64,000 nt of DNA from assembly GCF_014842255.1 (NCBI RefSeq), contig NZ_JACYVH010000003.1:62001-126000 (forward strand). Direction: 5' to 3'. The notes under the pieces were generated by a model. It did not search any database. It had not been told where the DNA came from and saw only the letters and a program-made list of their open reading frames with translations. How positions within the stretch are numbered: the first letter of the stretch is position 1; each line of letters begins with the position of its first letter. The stretch is from Frigoribacterium sp. CFBP 13712. GTDB lineage: Bacteria; Actinomycetota; Actinomycetes; Actinomycetales; Microbacteriaceae. Positions 53,454-64,000 of the stretch are shown piece by piece. A program made the position numbers and the translations under genes.

Positions 53454-54823
53454 CCACCACCCAGATCATCCGCGCCGTCGAGACCGTCGACGGCGACCGC
53501 ACCGACGTCCTCGTCCGAGACGGCGTGGTCGTCGAGCTCGGCACGCGTCTCAGCGCCGTCGGGGCCACCGTGGTCGACGCCGACGGGCTCCTCGTCCTGC
53601 CGGGTCTCGTCGACCTCCACACGCACCTCCGGGAGCCGGGCGGCGAGGGCAGCGAGACCGTTCTGACCGGCTCGCGTGCCGCCGCCGCGGGGGGCTTCAC
53701 CGCGGTCAACGCGATGGCGAACTCGTCGCCGGTGGCCGACACCGCGGGGGTCGTCGAGCAGGTGCAGGCGCTCGGCGACCGGGCCGGGTACGTGACCGTC
53801 AGACCGATCGGCGCCGTGTCGCGGGGTCTCGAGGGGACGCACCTCTCCGAGATCGGCGCCATGGCCCGATCCCGCGCCGCCGTCCGGGTGTTCTCCGACG
53901 ACGGCCACTGCGTGAGCGACCCCCTGCTGATGCGTCGCGCGCTCGAGTACGTCAAGGGCTTCGGGGGAGTCGTCGCGCAGCACGCCCAAGAACCACGACT
54001 GACCATCGGCGCCCAGATGAACGAGGGGGCGCTCTCGGCCGAGCTGGGTCTCGCCGGGTGGCCCGCTGTCGCGGAGGAGGCGATCATCGCGCGCGACGTG
54101 CTCCTCGCCGACCACGTCGGTGCCCGGCTGCACGTCTGCCACGTCTCGACGGCCGGCAGCGTCGAGGTGATCCGCTGGGCGAAGTCCCGGGGCATCGACG
54201 TCACGGCCGAGGTCACGCCGCACCACCTGCTGCTCACCGAAGACCTGGTGGCCGGGTACGACTCGCGGTACAAGGTCAACCCCCCGCTTCGCGGGAAGGA
54301 CGACGTGCAGGCCCTCCGCTCGGCCCTCGCGGACGGCACCATCGACATCGTGGCCACGGATCACGCGCCGCACACCTCCGAGGCGAAGTGCTGCGAGTGG
54401 GACGCCGCGGCGAACGGCATGGTCGGCCTCGAGACGGCCCTGCCCGTCGTCCAGCACACGATGGTCGACACGGGGCTCATCGGCTGGGGCGACGTCGCGC
54501 GCATCATGTCGACGACCCCGGCCGTCATCGGTCGGGTCTCGGGGCAGGGGCGACCCCTCGCCGTCGGAGAGCCCGCCGAGCTGACCCTCTACGATCAGAG
54601 CGTGACGCGCACCTTCTCCGCCGAGCACCTCGCGGGCAAGAGCACCAACTCGCCGTTCATCGACCGCGTCCTGCCGGGCCGCGTCGAGGCCACCTTCCAT
54701 CAGGGCTACGCCACCGTCGAAGGCGGCGCGGTGGTCGAGACCGAGACGATCGCGCGTGCCGCCGCGGCCGTGGCGGCGCACCGGGTGTCGGTCGAGGCCA
54801 CAGCCGGGGCGGAGGCCCGATGA
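53450..54823 (+). CDS. pyrC: dihydroorotase
   Basis: This 457-residue class I dihydroorotase cyclises carbamoyl-aspartate. Metal ligands are in [15 protein letters not shown], in the VAQHAQEP and [10 protein letters not shown] His residues, and in [12 protein letters not shown]. The C-terminus (~430-457) is an Ala/Val-rich extension. GTG at 53450 follows GGGAGGA and overlaps the pyrB stop. It probably forms a complex with PyrB, as class I enzymes can; this is inference. Confidence 0.95.
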   Translation: MTTTQIIRAVETVDGDRTDVLVRDGVVVELGTRLSAVGATVVDADGLLVLPGLVDLHTHLREPGGEGSETVLTGSRAAAAGGFTAVNAMANSSPVADTAGVVEQVQALGDRAGYVTVRPIGAVSRGLEGTHLSEIGAMARSRAAVRVFSDDGHCVSDPLLMRRALEYVKGFGGVVAQHAQEPRLTIGAQMNEGALSAELGLAGWPAVAEEAIIARDVLLADHVGARLHVCHVSTAGSVEVIRWAKSRGIDVTAEVTPHHLLLTEDLVAGYDSRYKVNPPLRGKDDVQALRSALADGTIDIVATDHAPHTSEAKCCEWDAAANGMVGLETALPVVQHTMVDTGLIGWGDVARIMSTTPAVIGRVSGQGRPLAVGEPAELTLYDQSVTRTFSAEHLAGKSTNSPFIDRVLPGRVEATFHQGYATVEGGAVVETETIARAAAAVAAHRVSVEATAGAEAR

Positions 54824-55338
54824 CCTACTGGTGGATCGGCCTCGGAGTCCTCGTCCTCCTCGCGGCTCTGCTCTGGCAGATGGCGCGATCGTGGCGTGCC
54901 CGCGGCCGACGTCAATCCGACATCGCCCTCCCCGAGATCGCTCCCGACGGCCTCGGCACGCCGAGCATCGAGACCGACGGCTTCTACGTGGCCACGAGTC
55001 GAGCGGGCGATCCGCTCGACCGCATCGTCATCGGCGGGCTCGGCTTCCGCGGACGCGCAGGCGTCTCGGTCCATGTCGAGGGCGTCCGCCTCGAGATCGC
55101 GGGCGAACCGGCGAAGCTGATCCGCGCCTCCTCGATCCGCGACGTCGGCCGGGCCACATGGACGATCGACCGCGTCGTCGAAGAGGGCGGGCTCGTCCTC
55201 ATCGCCTGGACCCTCGGCGAGACCGACGTCGACACCTACCTGCGCATCGTCGACGACCCCACCGCGGTCGTCGACGGCATCCGCGGAATCATCCCCACGG
55301 CCCCCCGGGCCGGAACCAGCACTGGAGAGAACCTGTGA
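54820..55338 (+). CDS. conserved actinobacterial membrane protein between pyrC and carA
   Basis: The 172-residue protein has one N-terminal membrane helix ([19 protein letters not shown], ~4-22), a basic junction, and a soluble domain that may be PH-like ([20 protein letters not shown] to [20 protein letters not shown]). A gene of this kind sits between pyrC and carA in many Actinobacteria, for example Rv1382 of M. tuberculosis. No pyrimidine role has been shown that I know of. It overlaps both neighbours by four bases, so it is made in step with them. Confidence 0.82.
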   Translation: MTYWWIGLGVLVLLAALLWQMARSWRARGRRQSDIALPEIAPDGLGTPSIETDGFYVATSRAGDPLDRIVIGGLGFRGRAGVSVHVEGVRLEIAGEPAKLIRASSIRDVGRATWTIDRVVEEGGLVLIAWTLGETDVDTYLRIVDDPTAVVDGIRGIIPTAPRAGTSTGENL

Positions 55339-56503
55339 GTGAAAAAGCCGTCCTCATCCTCGAAGACGGGTCGCGGTACGTCGGGCTCGCTTACGGCGCC
55401 GTCGGCCGCACCCTCGGCGAGGTGGTCTTCTCGACCGGCATGACCGGCTACCAGGAGACCCTGACCGACCCCTCGTACGCCGGGCAGATCGTCGTCATGA
55501 CGGCCCCGCACATCGGCAACACCGGGGTTAACGACGAAGACCCCGAGTCGCGTCGCATCTGGGTGGCCGGCTACGTGGTCCGCGACGCCAGCCGCGTCGT
55601 GTCGAACCACCGGGCACAGGGCAGCCTCGACGACCAGCTCGTCGCCGACGGCGTCGTGGGCATCCGCGGCATCGACACCCGTGCCGTCACGCGGCGCCTC
55701 CGCGACGTCGGCTCGATGAAGGGCGGCGTCTTCAGCGGTGCCGACGCCGAGCTCGACCCGGCCGAGCAGCTCGCCCTCGTCGCTGCGGGCAGCGACATGC
55801 GCGGTCTCAACCTCTCGAGCCAGGTGTCCACGCTCGAGCCCTACGTCGTCCAGCCGGAGGGCGAGCGCATCGGCTCGGTCGCCGTCCTCGACCTGGGCGT
55901 CAAGACCTCGACCCTGCGCTACCTGGCCCAGCGCGGCTTCGAGGTGCACGTGCTGCCGCAGTCGACGACGCTCGACGAGCTGCGCGCACTCGCCCCCGAC
56001 GCGCTCTTCTACTCGAACGGCCCGGGCGACCCGGCCGCGAGCGACACGCAGGTCGAGCTGCTGCAGGGCGCTCTCCGCGACGGTCTGCCCTACTTCGGCA
56101 TCTGCTTCGGCAACCAGCTGTTCGGCCGGGCGCTCGGCTTCGGCACGTACAAGCTGCCGTTCGGCCACCGGGGCATCAACCAGCCCGTCCTCGACAAGAC
56201 GACCAACCGCGTCGAGATCACCAGTCAGAACCACGGCTTCGCGGTCGACGCGCCCATCGACGGCGTGCTCGACTCGCCCGCGGGCTTCGGCCGCGTCGAG
56301 GTCAGCCACTACAGCCTCAACGACCAGGTCGTCGAGGGTCTGCGGGCCCTCGACATCCCCGCGTTCTCGGTCCAGTACCACCCCGAGGCGGCCGCCGGCC
56401 CGCACGACAGCAACCACCTCTTCGACCGCTTCCGCGAGGCGGTCGTCGCCCGCTCGCACGGCAAGTCCGTCGACTTCGGCTCCGACATCGAAAGCAGCAT
56501 CTG

Positions 56504-56504
<1 letters not shown>
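55335..56504 (+). CDS. carA: carbamoyl-phosphate synthase small (glutaminase) chain
   Basis: CarA (389 residues) hydrolyses glutamine and passes ammonia to CarB. The nucleophile Cys lies in [16 protein letters not shown], and His/Glu lie in [17 protein letters not shown]. The N-terminal CPSase domain starts [18 protein letters not shown] and contains [23 protein letters not shown] at 55335 follows GGAGAG. Its last base is the first base of carB (TGATG). Confidence 0.97.
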
Positions 56505-59775
<3,271 letters not shown>

Positions 59776-59779
<4 letters not shown>

Positions 59780-60648
59780 CGGCCGGGGCCTCGGCTCCGG
59801 CCTTCGGCGAGCGGCTCGGCGAGGTCTTCGACCGTCTCGGCCCGCTCTGCGTCGGCATCGATCCGCACCCGTACCTGCTCGACGCCTGGCGTCTGCCGGG
59901 CGGGGCGGCCGGGGCGCGCGACTTCGGTCTGCGGGTGGTCGACGCGGCGCACCGAGGAGGCGCGGGGATCGTGAAACCGCAGGTCGCCTTCTACGAGCGG
60001 TGGGGTTCGGCCGGCTTCGCCGCCCTCGAAGAGGTCCTGCACGCCGCGCGTCAGGCGGGGCTGCTGGTCATCGGCGATGCCAAACGCGGCGACATCGGCA
60101 GCACCATGGACGCCTACGGGGACGCCTGGTTCGATCCGGAATCGAGCCTCCGGGTCGACGCGCTGACGGTGTCTCCGTACCTCGGTCTCGGCTCCATGAC
60201 CGGTCTGGTCGCACGAGCCCGTCGCGCGGGTGCGGGCGTGTTCGTGCTCGGCGCCACCTCCAATCCGGAGGCGCGGGTCACGCAGACGGCGCGGCGCACC
60301 GACGACGACGGCACGGTCTCGACCGTCGCGGGCGGTATCGTCGACGACGTGCTGCACGACAACCAGATCGCCGGAGAACCCCGGTTCGGCTCCGTGGGGC
60401 TGGTGCTCGGCGCGACGGTCGACCTCGTAGCCGCCGGCGTCGACCCCGACCGCTTGACCGCCACGCCCGTCCTCGCGCCCGGGTTCGGGCACCAGGGCGC
60501 GCTCTACCGCGACATCCCCGCCCTCTTCGGCGCTGCGGGCCGTTCGGTCGTCGTCTCGACCTCCCGGGCGCTGCTCGAGCACGGTCCGTCCGACCTCGCC
60601 GACGCGATCCGTCGCGACTCCGACGAGATCCGCCGATGCCTCGTCTGA
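59776..60648 (+). CDS. pyrF: orotidine 5'-phosphate decarboxylase, type 2
   Basis: PyrF (290 residues) makes UMP from OMP. The long type 2 form is indicated by [30 protein letters not shown] and the catalytic [26 protein letters not shown]-like and [10 protein letters not shown] segments bind phosphate. GTG overlaps carB by four bases. Two dispersed motif copies (59956 and 60267) lie inside in reverse orientation. pyrD and pyrE are not in the window. Confidence 0.94.
59956..59966 (-). repeat. dispersed motif copy in pyrF (first)
   Basis: CCCGCGCCTCC on the minus strand, followed by TCGG. Confidence 0.7.
60267..60278 (-). repeat. dispersed motif copy in pyrF (second)
   Basis: ACCCGCGCCTCC on the minus strand, 300 bases from the first copy in the gene. 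Confidence 0.8.
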
Positions 60649-61550
60649 CGCCGCCGCCCGTCGACCGCGCGGCCGCGGCCCGCGCCGCCGTCGCCGCCCG
60701 TCGGGGCCGGGCCGCCGTGAAGTCCGCGATCGCCGAGAGACGACGTCAGGCGCTCGACGTCGCCGAGACGGCGTGGGCCGGTGAGGCCACGGCACCCGAG
60801 GCCACCCTCCGCGTCCGCGAGCTGCTCACGAGCATCCCGGGGATCGGCCCGACCCGGGCGGCGCGCATCATGACCGATCTGGGCATCGCCGAGTCCAAGC
60901 GGGTCGGCGGTCTCGGAGTCCGGCAGCGACGCACGCTCGGAGACTGGCTGGCACATCGCGAGGCGCGCGGGCGGCTCCGATCGCGTCTGGTCGTCCTGGC
61001 CGGTCCGACGGCCGTCGGCAAGGGCACGGTATCGGCTCACATCCGCGACAACTACCCCGACGTCCACCTGTCGATCTCGGCGACGACGCGGGCTCCGAGA
61101 CCGGGGGAGGTCGACGGCGTGCACTACTACTTCGTCGACGACGCCGAGTTCGACCGGATGATCCGCGAGCGGGAGCTCCTCGAGTACGCGACCGTCCACA
61201 ACTCGTACCGGTACGGCACGCCGCGCCCTCCGATCGACGCGGCGCTCCGCGACGGCCGCAGCGTGCTGCTCGAGATCGATCTGCAGGGGGCGCGTCTCGT
61301 CCGTGCGGCGATGCCCGAGGCCGTGCTCGTGTTCCTGCTCCCCCCCACCTGGGACGAACTGGTCCGTCGACTCATCGGCCGCGGCACGGAGGACGCCGCC
61401 GAGCAGCAGCGACGACTCGAGACCGCGAAGGTCGAGCTGGCCGCCCAAGACGAGTTCGACGTCAAGGTCGTCAACCACGACGTGGCCGAAGCGGCCCGAG
61501 AGGTCGTAGAATTGATGACTGCGTCCGACGACGCGCGACAGCGCGACTGA
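60636..61550 (+). CDS. gmk: fusion of mycobacterial-type integration host factor and guanylate kinase
   Basis: The 304-residue frame joins two proteins. Residues ~1-105 resemble mIHF, a nucleoid DNA-binding protein: [40 protein letters not shown] and [18 protein letters not shown]. Residues ~115-304 are guanylate kinase, with P-loop [16 protein letters not shown] residues [20 protein letters not shown] and [18 protein letters not shown]. In mycobacteria mihF and gmk are adjacent separate genes. No stop lies between the parts, and no ATG, GTG or TTG codon lies in frame close before the kinase. ATG at 60636 overlaps pyrF by 13 bases. Confidence 0.9.
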   Translation: MPRLTPPPVDRAAAARAAVAARRGRAAVKSAIAERRRQALDVAETAWAGEATAPEATLRVRELLTSIPGIGPTRAARIMTDLGIAESKRVGGLGVRQRRTLGDWLAHREARGRLRSRLVVLAGPTAVGKGTVSAHIRDNYPDVHLSISATTRAPRPGEVDGVHYYFVDDAEFDRMIRERELLEYATVHNSYRYGTPRPPIDAALRDGRSVLLEIDLQGARLVRAAMPEAVLVFLLPPTWDELVRRLIGRGTEDAAEQQRRLETAKVELAAQDEFDVKVVNHDVAEAAREVVELMTASDDARQRD

Positions 61551-61623
61551 TCGACGCCACGACTTCCCCCTCAGCCTGCCCGGTCGGCACGCCGAGACAA
61601 CGCACCACGAACGAGGAGTAACC

Positions 61624-61890
61624 ATGGCCGACAAGAACAAGGGCATCATCGATCCGCCCATCGACGAGCTGCTCTCGAAGGTCGAGTCGAAGTACGCGCT
61701 CGTCATCTTCGCGTCCAAGCGAGCCCGTCAGATCAACGACTACTACGCCGACCTCCACGAGGGCAGCCTGTTCGACAACGTCGGCCCGCTCGTCGACAGC
61801 ACCATCGACGACAAGCCGCTCTCGGTCGCCATGCACGAGATCAACGAAGACCGGCTCGAGGTCAAGCCGCTCGCCGTCACAGCCGACTAG
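61624..61890 (+). CDS. rpoZ: DNA-directed RNA polymerase subunit omega
   Basis: Omega (88 residues) helps RNA polymerase assembly by holding beta-prime. [20 protein letters not shown] and [17 protein letters not shown] are the conserved parts. ATG follows GAGGAG. TAGAAT at 61507 inside the end of gmk may be a promoter. The usual coaBC gene does not follow; metK does. Confidence 0.96.
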   Translation: MADKNKGIIDPPIDELLSKVESKYALVIFASKRARQINDYYADLHEGSLFDNVGPLVDSTIDDKPLSVAMHEINEDRLEVKPLAVTAD

Positions 61891-61954
61891 GCATCCGCCG
61901 CCCACAGGCGGCACGTCACGGGACGACCAGCTGTCAGGGGTCGGTCCTAGACTC

Positions 61955-61994
61955 TGACGAGGCCCCCGGGAGACCATCCCGCGGGGCCTCGTCA
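61955..61994 (+). promoter_or_regulatory. large hairpin in the metK leader
   Basis: TGACGAGGCCCC and GGGGCCTCGTCA (61955-61966, 61983-61994) pair, and an inner CGGGA/TCCCG extends the stem to 17 pairs with one bulge. TAGACT at 61948 just before could be a -10 box, so the hairpin would begin the metK transcript. It could instead be the rpoZ terminator. It does not match a SAM riboswitch. Confidence 0.55.
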
Positions 61995-62048
61995 CGTCCC
62001 ACGGCACGATGCATCCGTCGAGCCGACCATGAGCCACGAGGGGTCCCC

Positions 62049-63278
62049 TTGACCACGACCGACACCACCAGCACGAGCCGTACGACTCCGACGGGCCTCC
62101 GTCTCTTCACCTCCGAGTCCGTGACCGAGGGCCACCCCGACAAGATCTGCGACCAGATCTCCGACGGCATCCTCGACGCTCTGCTGGCCGTCGACCCCGC
62201 CAGCCGGGTCGCCGTCGAGACCATGGTCACGACGGGTCTCGTGCACGTCGCCGGCGAGGTCACCACCAAGGGCTACGTCGACATCCCGACGATCGTCCGC
62301 GATCTCATCGTCGGCATCGGCTACGACTCGTCGGCGGTCAGCTTCGACGGCCGCACCTGCGGCGTCGAGGTCTCGATCGGCTCGCAGTCGCCCGACATCG
62401 CGCAGGGCGTCGACTCGGCGCTCGAGGCGCGGGGCGGCGACGACGACGTCCTCAACCGCCAGGGTGCGGGCGATCAGGGCATCATGTTCGGCTACGCCAC
62501 GAACGAGACGCCCCAGTACATGCCGCTGCCCGTCTGGCTCGCCCACCGTCTCGCCGAGCGACTCGCCTCGGTCCGCAAGACGGGCGAGCTCGACTACCTC
62601 CGACCCGACGGCAAGACCCAGGTCACGGTCGGCTACGACGGCGTCGTGCCCGTCACGGTCGACACCGTCGTGCTCTCGACGCAGCACTCGCCGAGCGTCT
62701 CGAGTGCTCAGCTCGAGAGCGATGTGATCGAGCACGTCATCCGTCCCGTGCTCGCCGAGGCGGGGCTCGACTCGAGCGGCACGCGATTCATCATCAACCC
62801 CACCGGGCGCTTCGAGATCGGCGGGCCCCAGGGCGATGCAGGGCTCACCGGCCGCAAGATCATCGTCGACACCTACGGCGGCGCGAGCAGGCACGGCGGC
62901 GGGGCGTTCTCGGGCAAGGACCCGTCGAAGGTCGACCGGTCCGCCGCCTACGCCATGCGGTGGGTCGCGAAGAACGCCGTCGCAGCAGGTCTCGCCGACC
63001 GCCTCGAACTGCAGATCGCCTACGCCATCGGACGCGCGGCCCCGGTCGGTCTCTACGTCGAGACGTTCGGCACGGGTCACGTCTCCGACCAGGTGATCAT
63101 CGACGCCATCGGCGAGGTCTTCGACCTCCGCCCGGCGGCCATCATCCGCGACCTCGACCTGCTGCGCCCGATCTACGCGGCGACGTCGACCTACGGCCAC
63201 TTCGGCCGCGACCTGCCCGACTTCACGTGGGAGGCCCTCGACCGCGTCGACGCGCTGCGGGCCGCCGCCGGGCTCTGA
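62049..63278 (+). CDS. metK: S-adenosylmethionine synthase
   Basis: MetK (409 residues) makes SAM from methionine and [23 protein letters not shown], the hexapeptide region [15 protein letters not shown] and the P-loop-like [19 protein letters not shown] are intact. The start is TTG at 62049 with GAGGGG upstream; the first ~17 residues are Thr/Ser-rich. It lies between rpoZ and priA. Confidence 0.96.
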   Translation: MTTTDTTSTSRTTPTGLRLFTSESVTEGHPDKICDQISDGILDALLAVDPASRVAVETMVTTGLVHVAGEVTTKGYVDIPTIVRDLIVGIGYDSSAVSFDGRTCGVEVSIGSQSPDIAQGVDSALEARGGDDDVLNRQGAGDQGIMFGYATNETPQYMPLPVWLAHRLAERLASVRKTGELDYLRPDGKTQVTVGYDGVVPVTVDTVVLSTQHSPSVSSAQLESDVIEHVIRPVLAEAGLDSSGTRFIINPTGRFEIGGPQGDAGLTGRKIIVDTYGGASRHGGGAFSGKDPSKVDRSAAYAMRWVAKNAVAAGLADRLELQIAYAIGRAAPVGLYVETFGTGHVSDQVIIDAIGEVFDLRPAAIIRDLDLLRPIYAATSTYGHFGRDLPDFTWEALDRVDALRAAAGL

Positions 63279-63313
63279 TCATCGGTGACCCCGCCACGCC
63301 GTCCGAGAACCCC

Positions 63314-64000
63314 GTGAGCGCGACGTCCGCCGGGACCCCCGGTCGGCCCGTCGCCCGTGTGCTCGTCGACTCGCCGCTGCCGCAGCTGGATCGTCTCTTC
63401 GACTACCGCGTCCCCGCGCGTCTGGTCGGACAGGTCGTCCCGGGCATCCGGGTCAAAGTACCGCTGCGATCCGCCGGCCGTATCGCCGACGGATTCGTGG
63501 TCGACGTCGTCGACGGATCCGACCATGCGGGCGAGCTCAGCGAAGTCGACGACATCGTGTCCGAGGTGCCCGTGCTGGCCCCCGAGGTCTGGCGGCTCGC
63601 CCGGGCGGTGGCCGACCGCGCCGGCGGCTCCGCGAGCGATGTCCTGCGCCTCGCCGTGCCTCCTCGGCAGGTGCGGGTCGAGAAGGCCTGGGCCGCCGCG
63701 CGCCTCGCGGCGGAGGGTGCCGACGAGCCGGTCACGGCGCCCGAGCCCGTCGTCGCCCAGGCCGTCACCGCGTACCGGGCCGACTCGCTCCACGATCTCG
63801 TCCCCGCGAGGGGCCGGGCCGCCGTCGACGCCGTCCCCCTGCTGGTCGAACTGGCCGACGACGGCGCGTGGGTCGGCCACTGGGCCGTCACCGCCGCTCA
63901 GCTGGCCACGGTGGCGCTGGCGGCGGGCGACAACGCGATCATCGCCGTCCCCGACTACCGAGACGAAGATCACGTCCTGCGGGCCCTCGCCGCGGTCGTC
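63314..64000 (+). CDS. priA: primosomal protein N' (PriA), N-terminal part (runs off window)
   Basis: The first 229 residues of PriA are present. The 3' DNA-binding domain reads RVLVDSPLPQLDRLFDYRVP and PGIRVKVPLRSAGRIADGFV, followed by the start of the helicase-like part (TAAQLATVALAAGDNAIIAV). PriA restarts replication forks; actinobacterial versions often seem to have lost helicase motifs, which cannot be judged here. GTG at 63314 follows GAGAA, and a short upstream frame ends across it (GTGA). The frame is open to the window edge. Confidence 0.88.
   Translation, partial: MSATSAGTPGRPVARVLVDSPLPQLDRLFDYRVPARLVGQVVPGIRVKVPLRSAGRIADGFVVDVVDGSDHAGELSEVDDIVSEVPVLAPEVWRLARAVADRAGGSASDVLRLAVPPRQVRVEKAWAAARLAAEGADEPVTAPEPVVAQAVTAYRADSLHDLVPARGRAAVDAVPLLVELADDGAWVGHWAVTAAQLATVALAAGDNAIIAVPDYRDEDHVLRALAAVV

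Noticed and set aside
61891-62048. SAM riboswitch ahead of metK
   Set aside because: Only one long hairpin is present; the multi-stem cores of SAM-I, SAM-II or SAM-IV are not visible.

Overview
The window is a contiguous stretch of high-GC actinobacterial chromosome. I read it as a member of the Microbacteriaceae. The signs are the family-typical neighbourhoods (DUF3000-rnd-fadA-fadB; pdxST-yebC-ruvCAB-yajC-secDF-rel; rpsD-alaS-ruvX-mltG-aroCKB-efp-nusB-pyr operon), frequent GTG and TTG starts, GTGA/ATGA stop-start overlaps, TANNNT -10 boxes with little or no -35, and a GlnR-type operator. The genus cannot be fixed from the sequence alone. There is no phage, transposon, CRISPR array or pseudogene. 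Almost everything is core chromosome, and no gene-free stretch exceeds 300 bases.

Layout. 1-9 kb: the 3' part of aconitase, dxs (isoprenoids), then a leftward beta-oxidation and RNA block (DUF3000, RNase D-like, fadA, fadB). 9-16 kb: a membrane-anchored hydrolase, a leftward sulfur cluster (sulfurtransferase, SufE, RibD-like reductase), zapE, an ammonium transporter behind two GlnR-like boxes, and four tRNA genes. 16-24 kb: coaBC carrying a palindromic element inside its coding sequence, an NRDE protein, an amino-acid ABC transporter, a MetE-like protein, and sufS-sufU. 24-38 kb: thrS, a HIT protein, pdxS-pdxT, yebC, ruvCAB, yajC-secD-secF, a rhodanese and the bifunctional stringent-response enzyme Rel. 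38-48 kb: an AbiEi-like orphan, a DUF349 protein, a membrane cyclophilin, rarA, rpsD, alaS, ruvX and mltG. 48-64 kb: aroC-aroK-aroB, efp, nusB, then pyrR-pyrB-pyrC-(membrane protein)-carA-carB-pyrF, a fused mIHF-guanylate kinase gene, rpoZ, metK and the 5' end of priA.

How the genes work together. The right half is one long co-directional series covering translation, murein growth, chorismate synthesis and the whole de novo UMP pathway up to OMP decarboxylase, except dihydroorotate dehydrogenase and orotate phosphoribosyltransferase. The pyrR leader contains a recognisable PyrR RNA-binding hairpin overlapping the ribosome site, which points to translational feedback by uridine nucleotides.

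The least explained feature is a dispersed motif with consensus CGACCCGCGCCTCCTCGG. It occurs at least ten times as a 12-base core, in both orientations, in several reading frames and between genes. In two places it is doubled as an inverted repeat: inside coaBC at 16944-16998 and between two genes at 21010-21056. It looks like a small palindromic repeat family that I do not recognise. Other points worth a look are the mIHF-Gmk fusion, the displacement of coaBC from its usual rpoZ-metK position, leaderless start signals, and stop codons that double as -10 boxes.
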